In this document: positions 1 to 6,189 of the stretch, piece after piece
Position numbering within the stretch: the stretch's first letter is position 1
Layout of the letters: the number at the start of each line of letters is the position of its first letter
From: Paramuribaculum sp.
GTDB taxonomy: Bacteria > Bacteroidota > Bacteroidia > Bacteroidales > Muribaculaceae
NCBI GenBank assembly: GCA_009775605.1
Contig: VSPV01000047.1
Location: 1 to 17,087 of the forward strand
Direction: 5' to 3'
DNA: 17,087 nucleotides
The notes under the pieces: generated by a model
Seen by the model: the letters and a program-made list of their open reading frames with translations, nothing else
Databases searched by the model: none
Told to the model about the DNA's origin: nothing
Position numbers and translations under genes: made by a program

Positions 1-12
1 ATGTTATGGTTT

Positions 13-74
13 ATCACCCGATATGTCCATTAGTGATTTTTCTGGCCCTTTTCATCACCCAAAATGTCCATTAG
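13..74. repeat. Phased 21-bp direct repeats, possible IS21-type element end
   Basis: Two imperfect 21-nt direct repeats lie at 13-33 and 54-74. Both read ATCACCC, then four variable bases, then ATGTCCATTAG or close to it, and they are spaced 41 nt apart. Multiple short repeats of this kind at an element end are typical of IS21-family insertion sequences. No transposase follows on the right, so any such element would lie left of the window and end here. The repeats are directly visible. The IS21 assignment is inference from the arrangement and from a remembered likeness. Confidence 0.4.
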
Positions 75-130
75 ACCATTATGTTGAAATAACAGAGTAG
101 GGGAACTAACACCTGTTTAGCATTAAATGT

Positions 131-434
131 AAGCGCAGGATGCGCGATTTCTTTACAACCGGGGCGCGTAAGCCCCCGGAAAAGCAATCCTGTCAAAAAA
201 TGCGAGGCGAGCCACGGAGTGTGCGAGCCTCGCCATCCGCGCAAGCATAGGCAATCTAAATCAAGCAAAGGCAATCAAAACTCTGCGCCCTTCTGCCTTT
301 CCGCGCAGTTCTGCGTTCCCCTCCGCACGCGTTTTCTCTTTCAAGCGCGTTCCCTCACCAAGCATTCAGGCCGTGCGAAGCACCCCTCAGTCCCCGCAGC
401 TGTCAAGCCCCAGCTGCATAGAGCCGTCCTCTCC
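131..434 (+). repeat. Repeat A, copy 1 (about 304 bp)
   Basis: This is a GC-rich intergenic repeat whose second copy lies at 2614-2918 in the same orientation. The first 100 nt are diverged, and 237-428 (192 nt) is identical to the other copy. The left part is a chain of short hairpins: GCGCA/TGCGC at 133-145, CCGGGG/CCCCGG at 159-179, and GCGAGGC/GCCTCGC at 202-233. The right part contains GGCAATC twice, 20 nt apart. Read on the minus strand, its right end encodes GEDGSMQLGLDSCGD and a stop, the same tail that ends the acetyltransferase at the other copy. No real gene is visible here. Confidence 0.9.
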
Positions 435-476
435 GCCCCACACCCATTCGCCCTCGCTGAGTAGAGTTTAGCAGAA

Positions 477-512
477 AGCTGCGTAAGAACAAACCTTGGT
501 CCTTACACAGCC
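477..512. terminator. Bidirectional-type hairpin terminator after the lipoprotein gene
   Basis: Arms 477-490 and 499-512 form a 14-bp stem with three G-U pairs around an 8-nt loop. It begins 24 nt beyond the stop codon of the minus-strand lipoprotein gene that ends at 536. On the plus strand a T-rich tract (about 515-530) follows the stem, while on the minus strand only a short T run follows. It could therefore stop transcription arriving from either side. Confidence 0.6.
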
Positions 513-535
513 TCCTTTTTATTTTTATTGTAACT

Positions 536-973
536 CTATTTTGCCTGAGTGAACTTCACCCGGCAACCAAAATCACCTGCAAATATATCTATAGGAATTA
601 CACGTTCTTTGCCCGTGTCATTTGGCTTGACCTCTATTCTGATTCCTTGATGTAACTTTTCGTAAGGGAGTTTTACGGGTTCCACCGACGGAATCGGATA
701 ATAAACCCTGAACCATCCACCATCAAGTCCCTCCTGCTTCGGCTGTCCGGGAGGTGTCACTATCGGTTCTATCGGTGGATCCTCCTGATAGGCAGAAAAC
801 ATCAGATATCCTCCTACCGTAGAATAGACATCCAGACTTTCCCCGCCAGCATCAAAGGTGTATTCTGTGATGTTTAGCTTGGGGTCACTACCTATTCCCT
901 CAGGATTTTCCTCACTGCATGAAAACAAAAACACAGAGAATAAAATTGTCGAAATCAAATAAATGTGTTTCAT
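536..973 (-). CDS. Small beta-sandwich (BACON-like) lipoprotein, candidate C10 protease inhibitor
   Basis: This is a 145-residue lipoprotein. The signal peptide ends in LFSC, with Cys19 as the lipidation site, and the following SEEN stretch resembles the acidic export signal of surface lipoproteins. The mature part is strand-rich, and its ending (RIEVKPNDTGKERVIPI, then KFTQAK) resembles the closing strands of BACON-type immunoglobulin-like domains. The start codon lies 4 nt past the stop of the C10 protease gene, so the two are almost certainly co-transcribed and probably translationally coupled. In Bacteroides fragilis, C10 proteases are encoded beside small staphostatin-like inhibitor lipoproteins. 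By position, size and export this protein fits that role. The inhibitor role is inference, and no inhibitory motif was recognised. Confidence 0.85.
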   Translation of the reverse strand: MKHIYLISTILFSVFLFSCSEENPEGIGSDPKLNITEYTFDAGGESLDVYSTVGGYLMFSAYQEDPPIEPIVTPPGQPKQEGLDGGWFRVYYPIPSVEPVKLPYEKLHQGIRIEVKPNDTGKERVIPIDIFAGDFGCRVKFTQAK

Positions 974-977
974 AATG

Positions 978-2405
978 TCAGGGTTTCTTTACAGTTATCA
1001 GTTTTTGGTCATACATAAACAAAGAATCGGGCTTGGCTGCATAATAGGTATTTGCTCGGTACCATCCGTTATTGTCTCCGTTCCACCCTAAATTCATATA
1101 GTAAAATTCACCATATTGATTTTGATCCATAGAAGATGGGGGATATACATTTACAGCATAATCGAAATAAGGAGACCCTGGTTCATCAGGCTCGCCCCAT
1201 TTGGGATCTATTACCATCGATATTACACCATCATATTTAACATTTTTGTAGCCTTCACAGACCCATGCATGTCCTTCGCCCTTACTATTTTCGCCTCTTA
1301 TATAAGCAGGACGTCCTGCTGTGATTTCGTTTCGGAGTTTTATAAAATCGGGAAGACCTGCATCTGCTGCTTTATATCCTAAAGCACTAAATGCTTTCAT
1401 AGCTTTCTTGTAATTTGACGACGTTCCTCCTGGCTTATACTCCACCTCACAGAGATTTCTTATATCTTTTATAAAGTATTTGAAAGCATCATTAAGGACC
1501 GGAGTCTTAAATATCTGACTCCAGTTATATTTTGTGGGATATTTGTAATAGTATGCAATTTGAGACACGGCAATAGGTACACACCCCGCTAATCTATTTG
1601 AAGCGTCCACATTAAACGGATATCCTTGATGCCAAGTCGTTCCGATTAAAGGACCTATAGTTTGGAAATCCCACGACTTTATGAAGAAAAGGGACACGTA
1701 TTCATAATCGTACTGAGGGTCTGAATGCTCTTTTATATCCCTCATAAGATTCTGGTAATCGGTAGGAGACAGATAGTAGCTCGTTCCTCCAACCTTACCA
1801 ATATAACTATATCCTTGAGCTTTCTTCTTAGCAATCTGTGTCTCGATCATTTTTTCTATTTCAGCGTATGATGCCCGGCTTTTCGGCTGTTTCTCGCTTT
1901 TTTCAAATACAGCCCATTCCGCAGCATGAATACGTCGCAATGAATCCACATCAGACTCATTCGCATCCATTATCATGCATTTATAGCCTTCAAGATAACT
2001 TTTTGCGGCAGGATCAGCATTCACATCAAATTTACCTATATCAGAGAATGCCAAAACAGGAGAAACTGTCTTCGTGGCGCTGACAATCATAAAGCCCTCA
2101 TCATTTCCACGATTGATTATAAAAGCAAGAGACTTGCCGGTTTTCTGATCTAAGACTTGGGAAATCTCCAGACTTCCAGTGCGAAGATTACTACGGGATT
2201 TGAACCCATTGTCAAGAGTGCCGAAACGAATTGCCATTTTCTCTGCGTCAGCAGAAGTAAGGTTCATCGTCTCTTTGTCTATGAGCATAGACTCATCGAA
2301 AACCATTGCGTTTTCCTCATTGGCTATGTCTGCCGGAGATTCCTGGGAACAGGAGAAAAGCAATACGGCCAATGGTAATAAAAATAAAAAGGTGCGTTTT
2401 AACAT
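978..2405 (-). CDS. C10 family (streptopain-type) cysteine protease, lipoprotein
   Basis: This is a 475-residue secreted papain-fold protease with the SpeB/streptopain layout. A lipoprotein signal ends at Cys19 (LLFSC). Residues about 50-200 form a propeptide resembling the Spi inhibitory prodomain (DEGFMIVSATKTVSPVLAFSD). The catalytic domain starts near residue 245. The nucleophile is Cys275 in AGCVPIAVSQIAYYY, the catalytic His is His379 in EGHAWVCEGY, and the supporting Asn/Trp lie in MNLGWNGDNNGW (Asn438, Trp441). All core residues are present, so it should be active after propeptide removal. Length is normal for Bacteroidales members. It is the first gene of a two-gene unit with the small lipoprotein downstream. 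The gene is clearly more AT-rich than the operon to its right. No convincing -7 box was found in the AT-rich leader beyond 2405. Confidence 0.95.
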   Translation of the reverse strand: MLKRTFLFLLPLAVLLFSCSQESPADIANEENAMVFDESMLIDKETMNLTSADAEKMAIRFGTLDNGFKSRSNLRTGSLEISQVLDQKTGKSLAFIINRGNDEGFMIVSATKTVSPVLAFSDIGKFDVNADPAAKSYLEGYKCMIMDANESDVDSLRRIHAAEWAVFEKSEKQPKSRASYAEIEKMIETQIAKKKAQGYSYIGKVGGTSYYLSPTDYQNLMRDIKEHSDPQYDYEYVSLFFIKSWDFQTIGPLIGTTWHQGYPFNVDASNRLAGCVPIAVSQIAYYYKYPTKYNWSQIFKTPVLNDAFKYFIKDIRNLCEVEYKPGGTSSNYKKAMKAFSALGYKAADAGLPDFIKLRNEITAGRPAYIRGENSKGEGHAWVCEGYKNVKYDGVISMVIDPKWGEPDEPGSPYFDYAVNVYPPSSMDQNQYGEFYYMNLGWNGDNNGWYRANTYYAAKPDSLFMYDQKLITVKKP

Positions 2406-2576
2406 GGCTGAGTGTTTTTTATTGGTTTATTGTGCTTTACAATAGTTTTCGCAATATTAAGATAATTAATATTAAAAGTCAAGTTCTATGATAGCAAATT
2501 ACTGATTTTAATTATTCTTAACATAAAAGAGGCATAACACATTCCAACATGGGCCCATGACCCGTCCCTATCCCTA

Positions 2577-2590
2577 TCAATATCCCTATC
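2577..2590 (-). repeat. GATAGGGATATTGA motif beside repeat A copy 2
   Basis: The 14-mer GATAGGGATATTGA occurs here on the minus strand, inside a short tandem array of CCCTATC units (about 2564-2590). The identical 14-mer recurs at 16379-16392 beside repeat B2, and a variant occurs near 9983 beside repeat B1. The rest of 2406-2613 is AT-rich leader of the protease gene with nothing else recognisable. Confidence 0.6.
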
Positions 2591-2613
2591 AATAGCCGTA
2601 ACCCTCCTCCATA

Positions 2614-2918
2614 AAGCGCAGGATGCGCGATTTTTTTACAACCGGGGTGCGCAAGCCCCCGGAAAAGCACCCCCATACCAAAACTGCGAGGCAAGCCACG
2701 GAGTGCGCGCGCCTCGCCTTCCGCGCAAGCATAGGCAATCTAAATCAAGCAAAGGCAATCAAAACTCTGCGCCCTTCTGCCTTTCCGCGCAGTTCTGCGT
2801 TCCCCTCCGCACGCGTTTTCTCTTTCAAGCGCGTTCCCTCACCAAGCATTCAGGCCGTGCGAAGCACCCCTCAGTCCCCGCAGCTGTCAAGCCCCAGCTG
2901 CATAGAGCCGTCTTCTCC
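2614..2918 (+). repeat. Repeat A, copy 2, running into the acetyltransferase 3' end
   Basis: This is the second copy of the element at 131-434, in the same orientation. It carries the same series of hairpins on the left and the same 192-nt identical core on the right. Its last 48 nt (2871-2918) are the final 15 codons and stop of the minus-strand acetyltransferase. Together the two copies bracket the C10 protease and lipoprotein genes. A T7 run precedes the CCGGGG hairpin here, where copy 1 has a shorter one. Confidence 0.9.
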
Positions 2919-3533
2919 AGGCATCGCGCATCCATTCCTGAATTCAATCCTGCGGAGGAACCGCGCCGGATTGCCTGCCACCACGGTGTATGGTTCCACG
3001 TCCTTGGTCACGACGCTTCCGGCTCCTATCACGGCGCCTTCTCCCACCGTCACTCCTGGAAGAATTACCACGTTGCTCGCTAACCACACGTTATCACCTA
3101 ACGTAACGGGCTTCGCGCGCATTATGCCCTCATTTCTGTCATCGGGCTGTAGCGCGTGTATCACCGTGCACAGCGTGCAGTTCGGCCCTATGAACACATT
3201 GTTGCCGATTCTCACCTCCGCCTCATCGAGAACGGTAAGGTTGAAATTCGCCACGAAATTCTCACCTGCCGTGATGTTAAACCCGAAATCGCAGTGAAAC
3301 GGGCTGTGTATGGTGAATCTACGGCCGATGCTTCCGAACAGCCCACGGATTATCTCCTCTCTTTCCGGCCGTGCCGACGGCGCCAGAGCGTTAAGCCGGA
3401 AGCAGGCCTCTTCGGTTTCGGCAAGGGCATTTCCTATGCCCGGAGTAAAGCCGTTCATCCATACGCCTGAATTTAGCTGTTGCATTTCCGATTTTATATC
3501 GGCAGGAATATCTCTCATAGGAACTCGGTTCAT
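2871..3533 (-). CDS. Hexapeptide-repeat sugar O-acetyltransferase (Maa/LacA-type) with repeat-derived tail
   Basis: This is a 220-residue left-handed beta-helix acetyltransferase of the maltose/galactoside O-acetyltransferase group, which transfers acetyl from acetyl-CoA to a sugar hydroxyl. Residues 11-70 match the helical Mac-type cap, and 85-185 carry hexapeptide repeats (IGNNVFIGPNCTLCT, LGDNVWLASNVVILPG, VIGAGSVVTKDV). His126 in CTVIHALQP sits at the usual catalytic position. The family normally ends just after VVAGNPARFLRRI. Here about 24 further residues follow, and the last 15 (206-220) are encoded by repeat A copy 2. The start at 3533 was chosen because its ATG overlaps the TGA of the upstream ygbA-like gene (ATGA), implying translational coupling. 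The frame stays open upstream to 3746, but that stretch lies inside ygbA and resembles no acetyltransferase. The true sugar substrate is unknown. Confidence 0.93.
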   Translation of the reverse strand: MNRVPMRDIPADIKSEMQQLNSGVWMNGFTPGIGNALAETEEACFRLNALAPSARPEREEIIRGLFGSIGRRFTIHSPFHCDFGFNITAGENFVANFNLTVLDEAEVRIGNNVFIGPNCTLCTVIHALQPDDRNEGIMRAKPVTLGDNVWLASNVVILPGVTVGEGAVIGAGSVVTKDVEPYTVVAGNPARFLRRIEFRNGCAMPGEDGSMQLGLDSCGD

Positions 3534-3835
3534 TTCATTTCGGTGATAAGGTGGCGTATTGCCGCCACGGGATGCACAAAGAGCATCCGGGGGCCCGTAT
3601 AGCGCATCACGGCGCGGATTTTCTCGCGGTTGGCAGGAGAATAGCAGTGAATCTCGCATTTGCGGCAGCTCGACTTTGCGTTCCCTTTCGGACAGCGGTC
3701 GAGGCGCGCGCGGGCATAGTCGAGCAGAGCGGCGCATTCGGGGCATAGATTGCCACTGCCGGCTCCGTGGTGTCGCCGACAGTAGATGGCTATCATCTGT
3801 GCGATGGTCTTCTTCTCGCGTTCTATGCGTGTCAT
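3530..3835 (-). CDS. ygbA: YgbA-family (nitrous oxide-stimulated promoter) protein
   Basis: This is a 101-residue cytoplasmic protein matching the YgbA_NO family. It begins RIEREKKTIAQMIAIYCRRHH, has a central LCPECAALLDYARARL, and ends MRYTGPRMLFVHPVAAIRHL. Six of its seven cysteines form a pattern (C31xxC34, C48, C57xxC60, C64) that looks like a metal or iron-sulfur site. In E. coli the homologue is induced by nitric oxide and helps recovery from nitrosative stress; its biochemistry is not settled. It starts 8 nt after the cytidine deaminase stop and overlaps the acetyltransferase start by 4 nt, so it sits mid-operon. Family assignment is firm, while any NO role here is by analogy. Confidence 0.92.
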   Translation of the reverse strand: MTRIEREKKTIAQMIAIYCRRHHGAGSGNLCPECAALLDYARARLDRCPKGNAKSSCRKCEIHCYSPANREKIRAVMRYTGPRMLFVHPVAAIRHLITEMK

Positions 3836-3843
3836 TCCGCGTC

Positions 3844-4317
3844 TCAGAATTCGGTGAATGCCAGCGGAAGAAGCGATTTCACCGAGGGCGCGATATAGAT
3901 TTCGCGGCTTCCGGCCAGAATCACCTTTACGTCCCGCCCGGCCAGCGTCTCATATTGCAGAAGAGCCTGGCGGCAGGCGCCGCAGGGCGAAATCGGCGCT
4001 TCCACCTCCCGGCCCGAGGCGTCGCGCGCGGCAATGGCTATTGCCTCGAAGCGCGCGGCGGGAAAATTGGCGTGGGCCCAGTAGGCCGCCGTGCGTTCGG
4101 CGCAGAGACTCGAAGGCGTGGCGGCGTTTTCCTGGTTTGCCCCCTTCACAATCTCGCCGTTGTCGAGCAGCACGGCTGCTCCCACATGGAAATTGCTGTA
4201 AGGCGCATACGACCCCTCTACGGCCGCGCGCGCGGCGTCAACCAGAAGGCGTTCGCGCTCGGTCAACTCGTCGTATCCGGCCGCCGTCAGCTCGAGTTTT
4301 ATCGTTTCGTGTCTCAT
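3844..4317 (-). CDS. cdd: Cytidine deaminase
   Basis: This 157-residue enzyme is a homotetrameric-type cytidine deaminase, which converts cytidine and deoxycytidine to uridine forms in pyrimidine salvage. The substrate-binding motif YAPYSNFHVGAAVL lies at 37-50. The zinc site is Cys72 and the catalytic Glu74 in LCAERTA, plus Cys112 and Cys115 in SPCGACRQ. All catalytic residues are present. Length is slightly above the usual 130-140 because of an N-terminal extension of about 20 residues that is common in Bacteroidales. It follows the C69 peptidase by 11 nt and precedes ygbA by 8 nt. The product is cytosolic, with no signal peptide. Confidence 0.96.
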   Translation of the reverse strand: MRHETIKLELTAAGYDELTERERLLVDAARAAVEGSYAPYSNFHVGAAVLLDNGEIVKGANQENAATPSSLCAERTAAYWAHANFPAARFEAIAIAARDASGREVEAPISPCGACRQALLQYETLAGRDVKVILAGSREIYIAPSVKSLLPLAFTEF

Positions 4318-4328
4318 CGCTTGCGGGC

Positions 4329-5978
4329 TCAGTCGTTGCTTATCTCTATTACTTTCAGTCGTTCGCCACCGGCCGGATCGTTTACTATCGAGCGGTAATA
4401 GTTCTCGTCATATCCGGGGAAGTCGGGCGACACGGGCATGCCGTCGGGGGTGCGGGCGAATTTGCCGTCAGGCGTCATCTTCTTCACATTTCCATCGAGA
4501 TACTTCACCAGCAGGAACTCGCCGAGTGAGCGGTATTTTTTCACATAGTCGGTGGTTGCTGAGCAGCTGTGGCTGTTGAGCGTGGCGGCTGCCTCTGCGT
4601 GGGGCACGGAGGCCAGTGTGGTGTAGTAGCTGTTCACCTGGTTCTCAAGAGAGTCCTCGAGGGCGGTCTGCACGCGGCGTATGTCGGGTATCATCTGACT
4701 GTAGCGGTGATAGGCTTGGTTTGCCACGAAGTTGGTTACCCAGAAGGCCGATTCCCAGCTGAACGTCAGCAGGTCGCCGTTGCCCTCGGCAAATTCGTGG
4801 GGAACGGTGGTGAGGCTGTTGTAGATGGGGATGTAGACGCTTGTGTTTGCATCGTCCACGCCAAACCAGAGCACACCCTTCATGGCCTCGGGAGCATCCT
4901 TGCGGAGCTGGGCCACGAGCGAGAATCCGGTCTGCTGTGTGGCTATGGCGCGCTCGTGGGTATATTCGGTGCCGTCAACCTTGTAGGTAAGGGGACGCCA
5001 GCGATAGGGCACCTTGTATGAGCCTGCGCCCACGTCCTTGGTCATGTCCAGGGGAGTGTCCTCGAAATGGTCGCGCATCATGTCCTTCATGTCGCGCACG
5101 GCGAGCTTGCGGTTGGGTTTCACCCACAGCGGCAGCGGTTTGCCTTTGCCTTCCAGAATCCAGGGAAGGTAGCGGTCCATGCCGTCGGCATACTTGTTGT
5201 AGAACGCCCACACGCGGCCGTCGCAGCCGCGGAGCGCGCCCATGTCGGCGGGTGCGTAGGCCTTGGAGAAGCTGAAATCCTTGTCCTTGCCGTTGAAGTA
5301 ACCCTGCGAGCGTGCAAAGTCTATCACATCCTTCGAGTAGATGGTGTTGCCGCTCTTGTCGGCCAGTGGGAAGGTGTGGATGCGGGCATGGTTGGCGTGG
5401 CCCGAGATGCAGTCGTCGGGCACGCGGCGCGCTACCCACACGGCTCCCTTGTCGGTTTTTCCTTTGCCTATGAGTTCCATTATCCACACCTCGTCGGCGT
5501 CGGCTATGGTGAAGCTTTCGCCCGAGGAGGCGTATCCGTATTTATCCACCAGGTCTGTCATCACCTTGAGGGCCTCGCGGGCGGTCTTGGCGCGTTCCAG
5601 GCCCAGGAAAATCAGCGAGCCGTAGTCAATAAGGCCGGTGCCGTTCAGCTCCGGTCGTCCGCCCCAGGTGCTTTCGGTTATCACGAGTCCGTGCTCGTTC
5701 ATGTTGCCCATGCGGGCGTAGGTGTGGGCTATCTCGGGTATCTCGCCCATATATTTGCCGGTGTCCCATTCGGTTACCTTGCGCATCGAGCCGGGTGCGT
5801 GGTCGGCGGCCGCGCGGTGGTAGAGCTCGCCGTAGAGCGTGTGGCTGTCGGCGGCATAGGTGGCGAACACTGAGCCGTCGGTGGTGGCTTTCCGGCCGGC
5901 TATGAGGTCGGAGCAGGCCAGAGCGGCCGAGGCGCCCGATATCAGGGCAAGTGAGAGTATTGTTGCTTTCAGTTTCAT
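4329..5978 (-). CDS. Secreted C69 family dipeptidase (PepD-type)
   Basis: This is a 549-residue N-terminal-nucleophile peptidase of family C69, which cleaves dipeptides and related small amide substrates. A signal peptide ends at ALA before Cys22. Cleavage there would expose Cys22 as the catalytic N-terminal residue, in the family motif CSDLIAGRKATTDGS. Other conserved stretches are NMNEHGLVITESTWGGRP (about 92-109), GESFTIADADEVWIMELIGK (about 153-172) and GAVWVARRVPDDCISGHANH. The ALAC junction could be misread as a lipobox, but position -3 is Ala and signal peptidase I cleavage fits the mechanism better. It is probably periplasmic. It is the first gene of a four-gene operon, with a -7 box about 35 nt upstream. 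Confidence 0.95.
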   Translation of the reverse strand: MKLKATILSLALISGASAALACSDLIAGRKATTDGSVFATYAADSHTLYGELYHRAAADHAPGSMRKVTEWDTGKYMGEIPEIAHTYARMGNMNEHGLVITESTWGGRPELNGTGLIDYGSLIFLGLERAKTAREALKVMTDLVDKYGYASSGESFTIADADEVWIMELIGKGKTDKGAVWVARRVPDDCISGHANHARIHTFPLADKSGNTIYSKDVIDFARSQGYFNGKDKDFSFSKAYAPADMGALRGCDGRVWAFYNKYADGMDRYLPWILEGKGKPLPLWVKPNRKLAVRDMKDMMRDHFEDTPLDMTKDVGAGSYKVPYRWRPLTYKVDGTEYTHERAIATQQTGFSLVAQLRKDAPEAMKGVLWFGVDDANTSVYIPIYNSLTTVPHEFAEGNGDLLTFSWESAFWVTNFVANQAYHRYSQMIPDIRRVQTALEDSLENQVNSYYTTLASVPHAEAAATLNSHSCSATTDYVKKYRSLGEFLLVKYLDGNVKKMTPDGKFARTPDGMPVSPDFPGYDENYYRSIVNDPAGGERLKVIEISND

Positions 5979-6013
5979 AAGTGATATGGTATTGTCAATG
6001 ATTGGTATTTATG

Positions 6014-6021
6014 CAAAGATA
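6014..6021 (-). promoter_or_regulatory. Bacteroidetes -7 box for the C69 dipeptidase operon
   Basis: TATCTTTG on the minus strand exactly matches the Bacteroidetes -7 consensus TAnnTTTG. It implies a short leader of about 30 nt before the ATG at 5978. The -33 element is weak (TTAAAT around 6037-6042). It would drive the four-gene operon. Confidence 0.65.
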
Positions 6022-6065
6022 ATACTTTTTGCCTTGATTTAACCGTGCATTGCCTCCTTTTGTGG

Positions 6066-6094
6066 TTGTTTTATTGGAATTTTAGCTATCTTTG
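6066..6094 (+). promoter_or_regulatory. Promoter of the beta-galactosidase gene
   Basis: A TTG at 6066-6068 and TATCTTTG at 6087-6094 have the spacing expected of Bacteroidetes -33/-7 promoters. The leader would be about 90 nt long. It is AT-rich and lacks a Shine-Dalgarno sequence. This promoter diverges from the minus-strand box at 6014-6021. Confidence 0.65.
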
Positions 6095-6189
6095 ATGAAA
6101 ATCCCCAAGAACTTGTATCAATAGTGGTTAGGAAACAGGTTCTTAAACTAAATCTAAATACCGCAAATCCAAAAAAACGATAATAAACC

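Noticed and set aside
131..434. Repeat A copy 1 as a CRISPR array or RNA gene such as a tRNA
   Set aside because: There is no regularly spaced repeat-spacer unit and no tRNA cloverleaf. Only isolated hairpins and a long direct copy elsewhere are visible.
2623..3297. Plus-strand open frames of 224 and 126 codons across repeat A2 and the acetyltransferase
   Set aside because: They are shadows of the repeat and of the minus-strand gene, Pro/Ser-rich without a family match.
3534..3746. Upstream 71-codon extension of the acetyltransferase frame
   Set aside because: It lies inside the ygbA-like gene in another frame and resembles no acetyltransferase. The ATG at 3533 overlapping the ygbA stop is the natural start.
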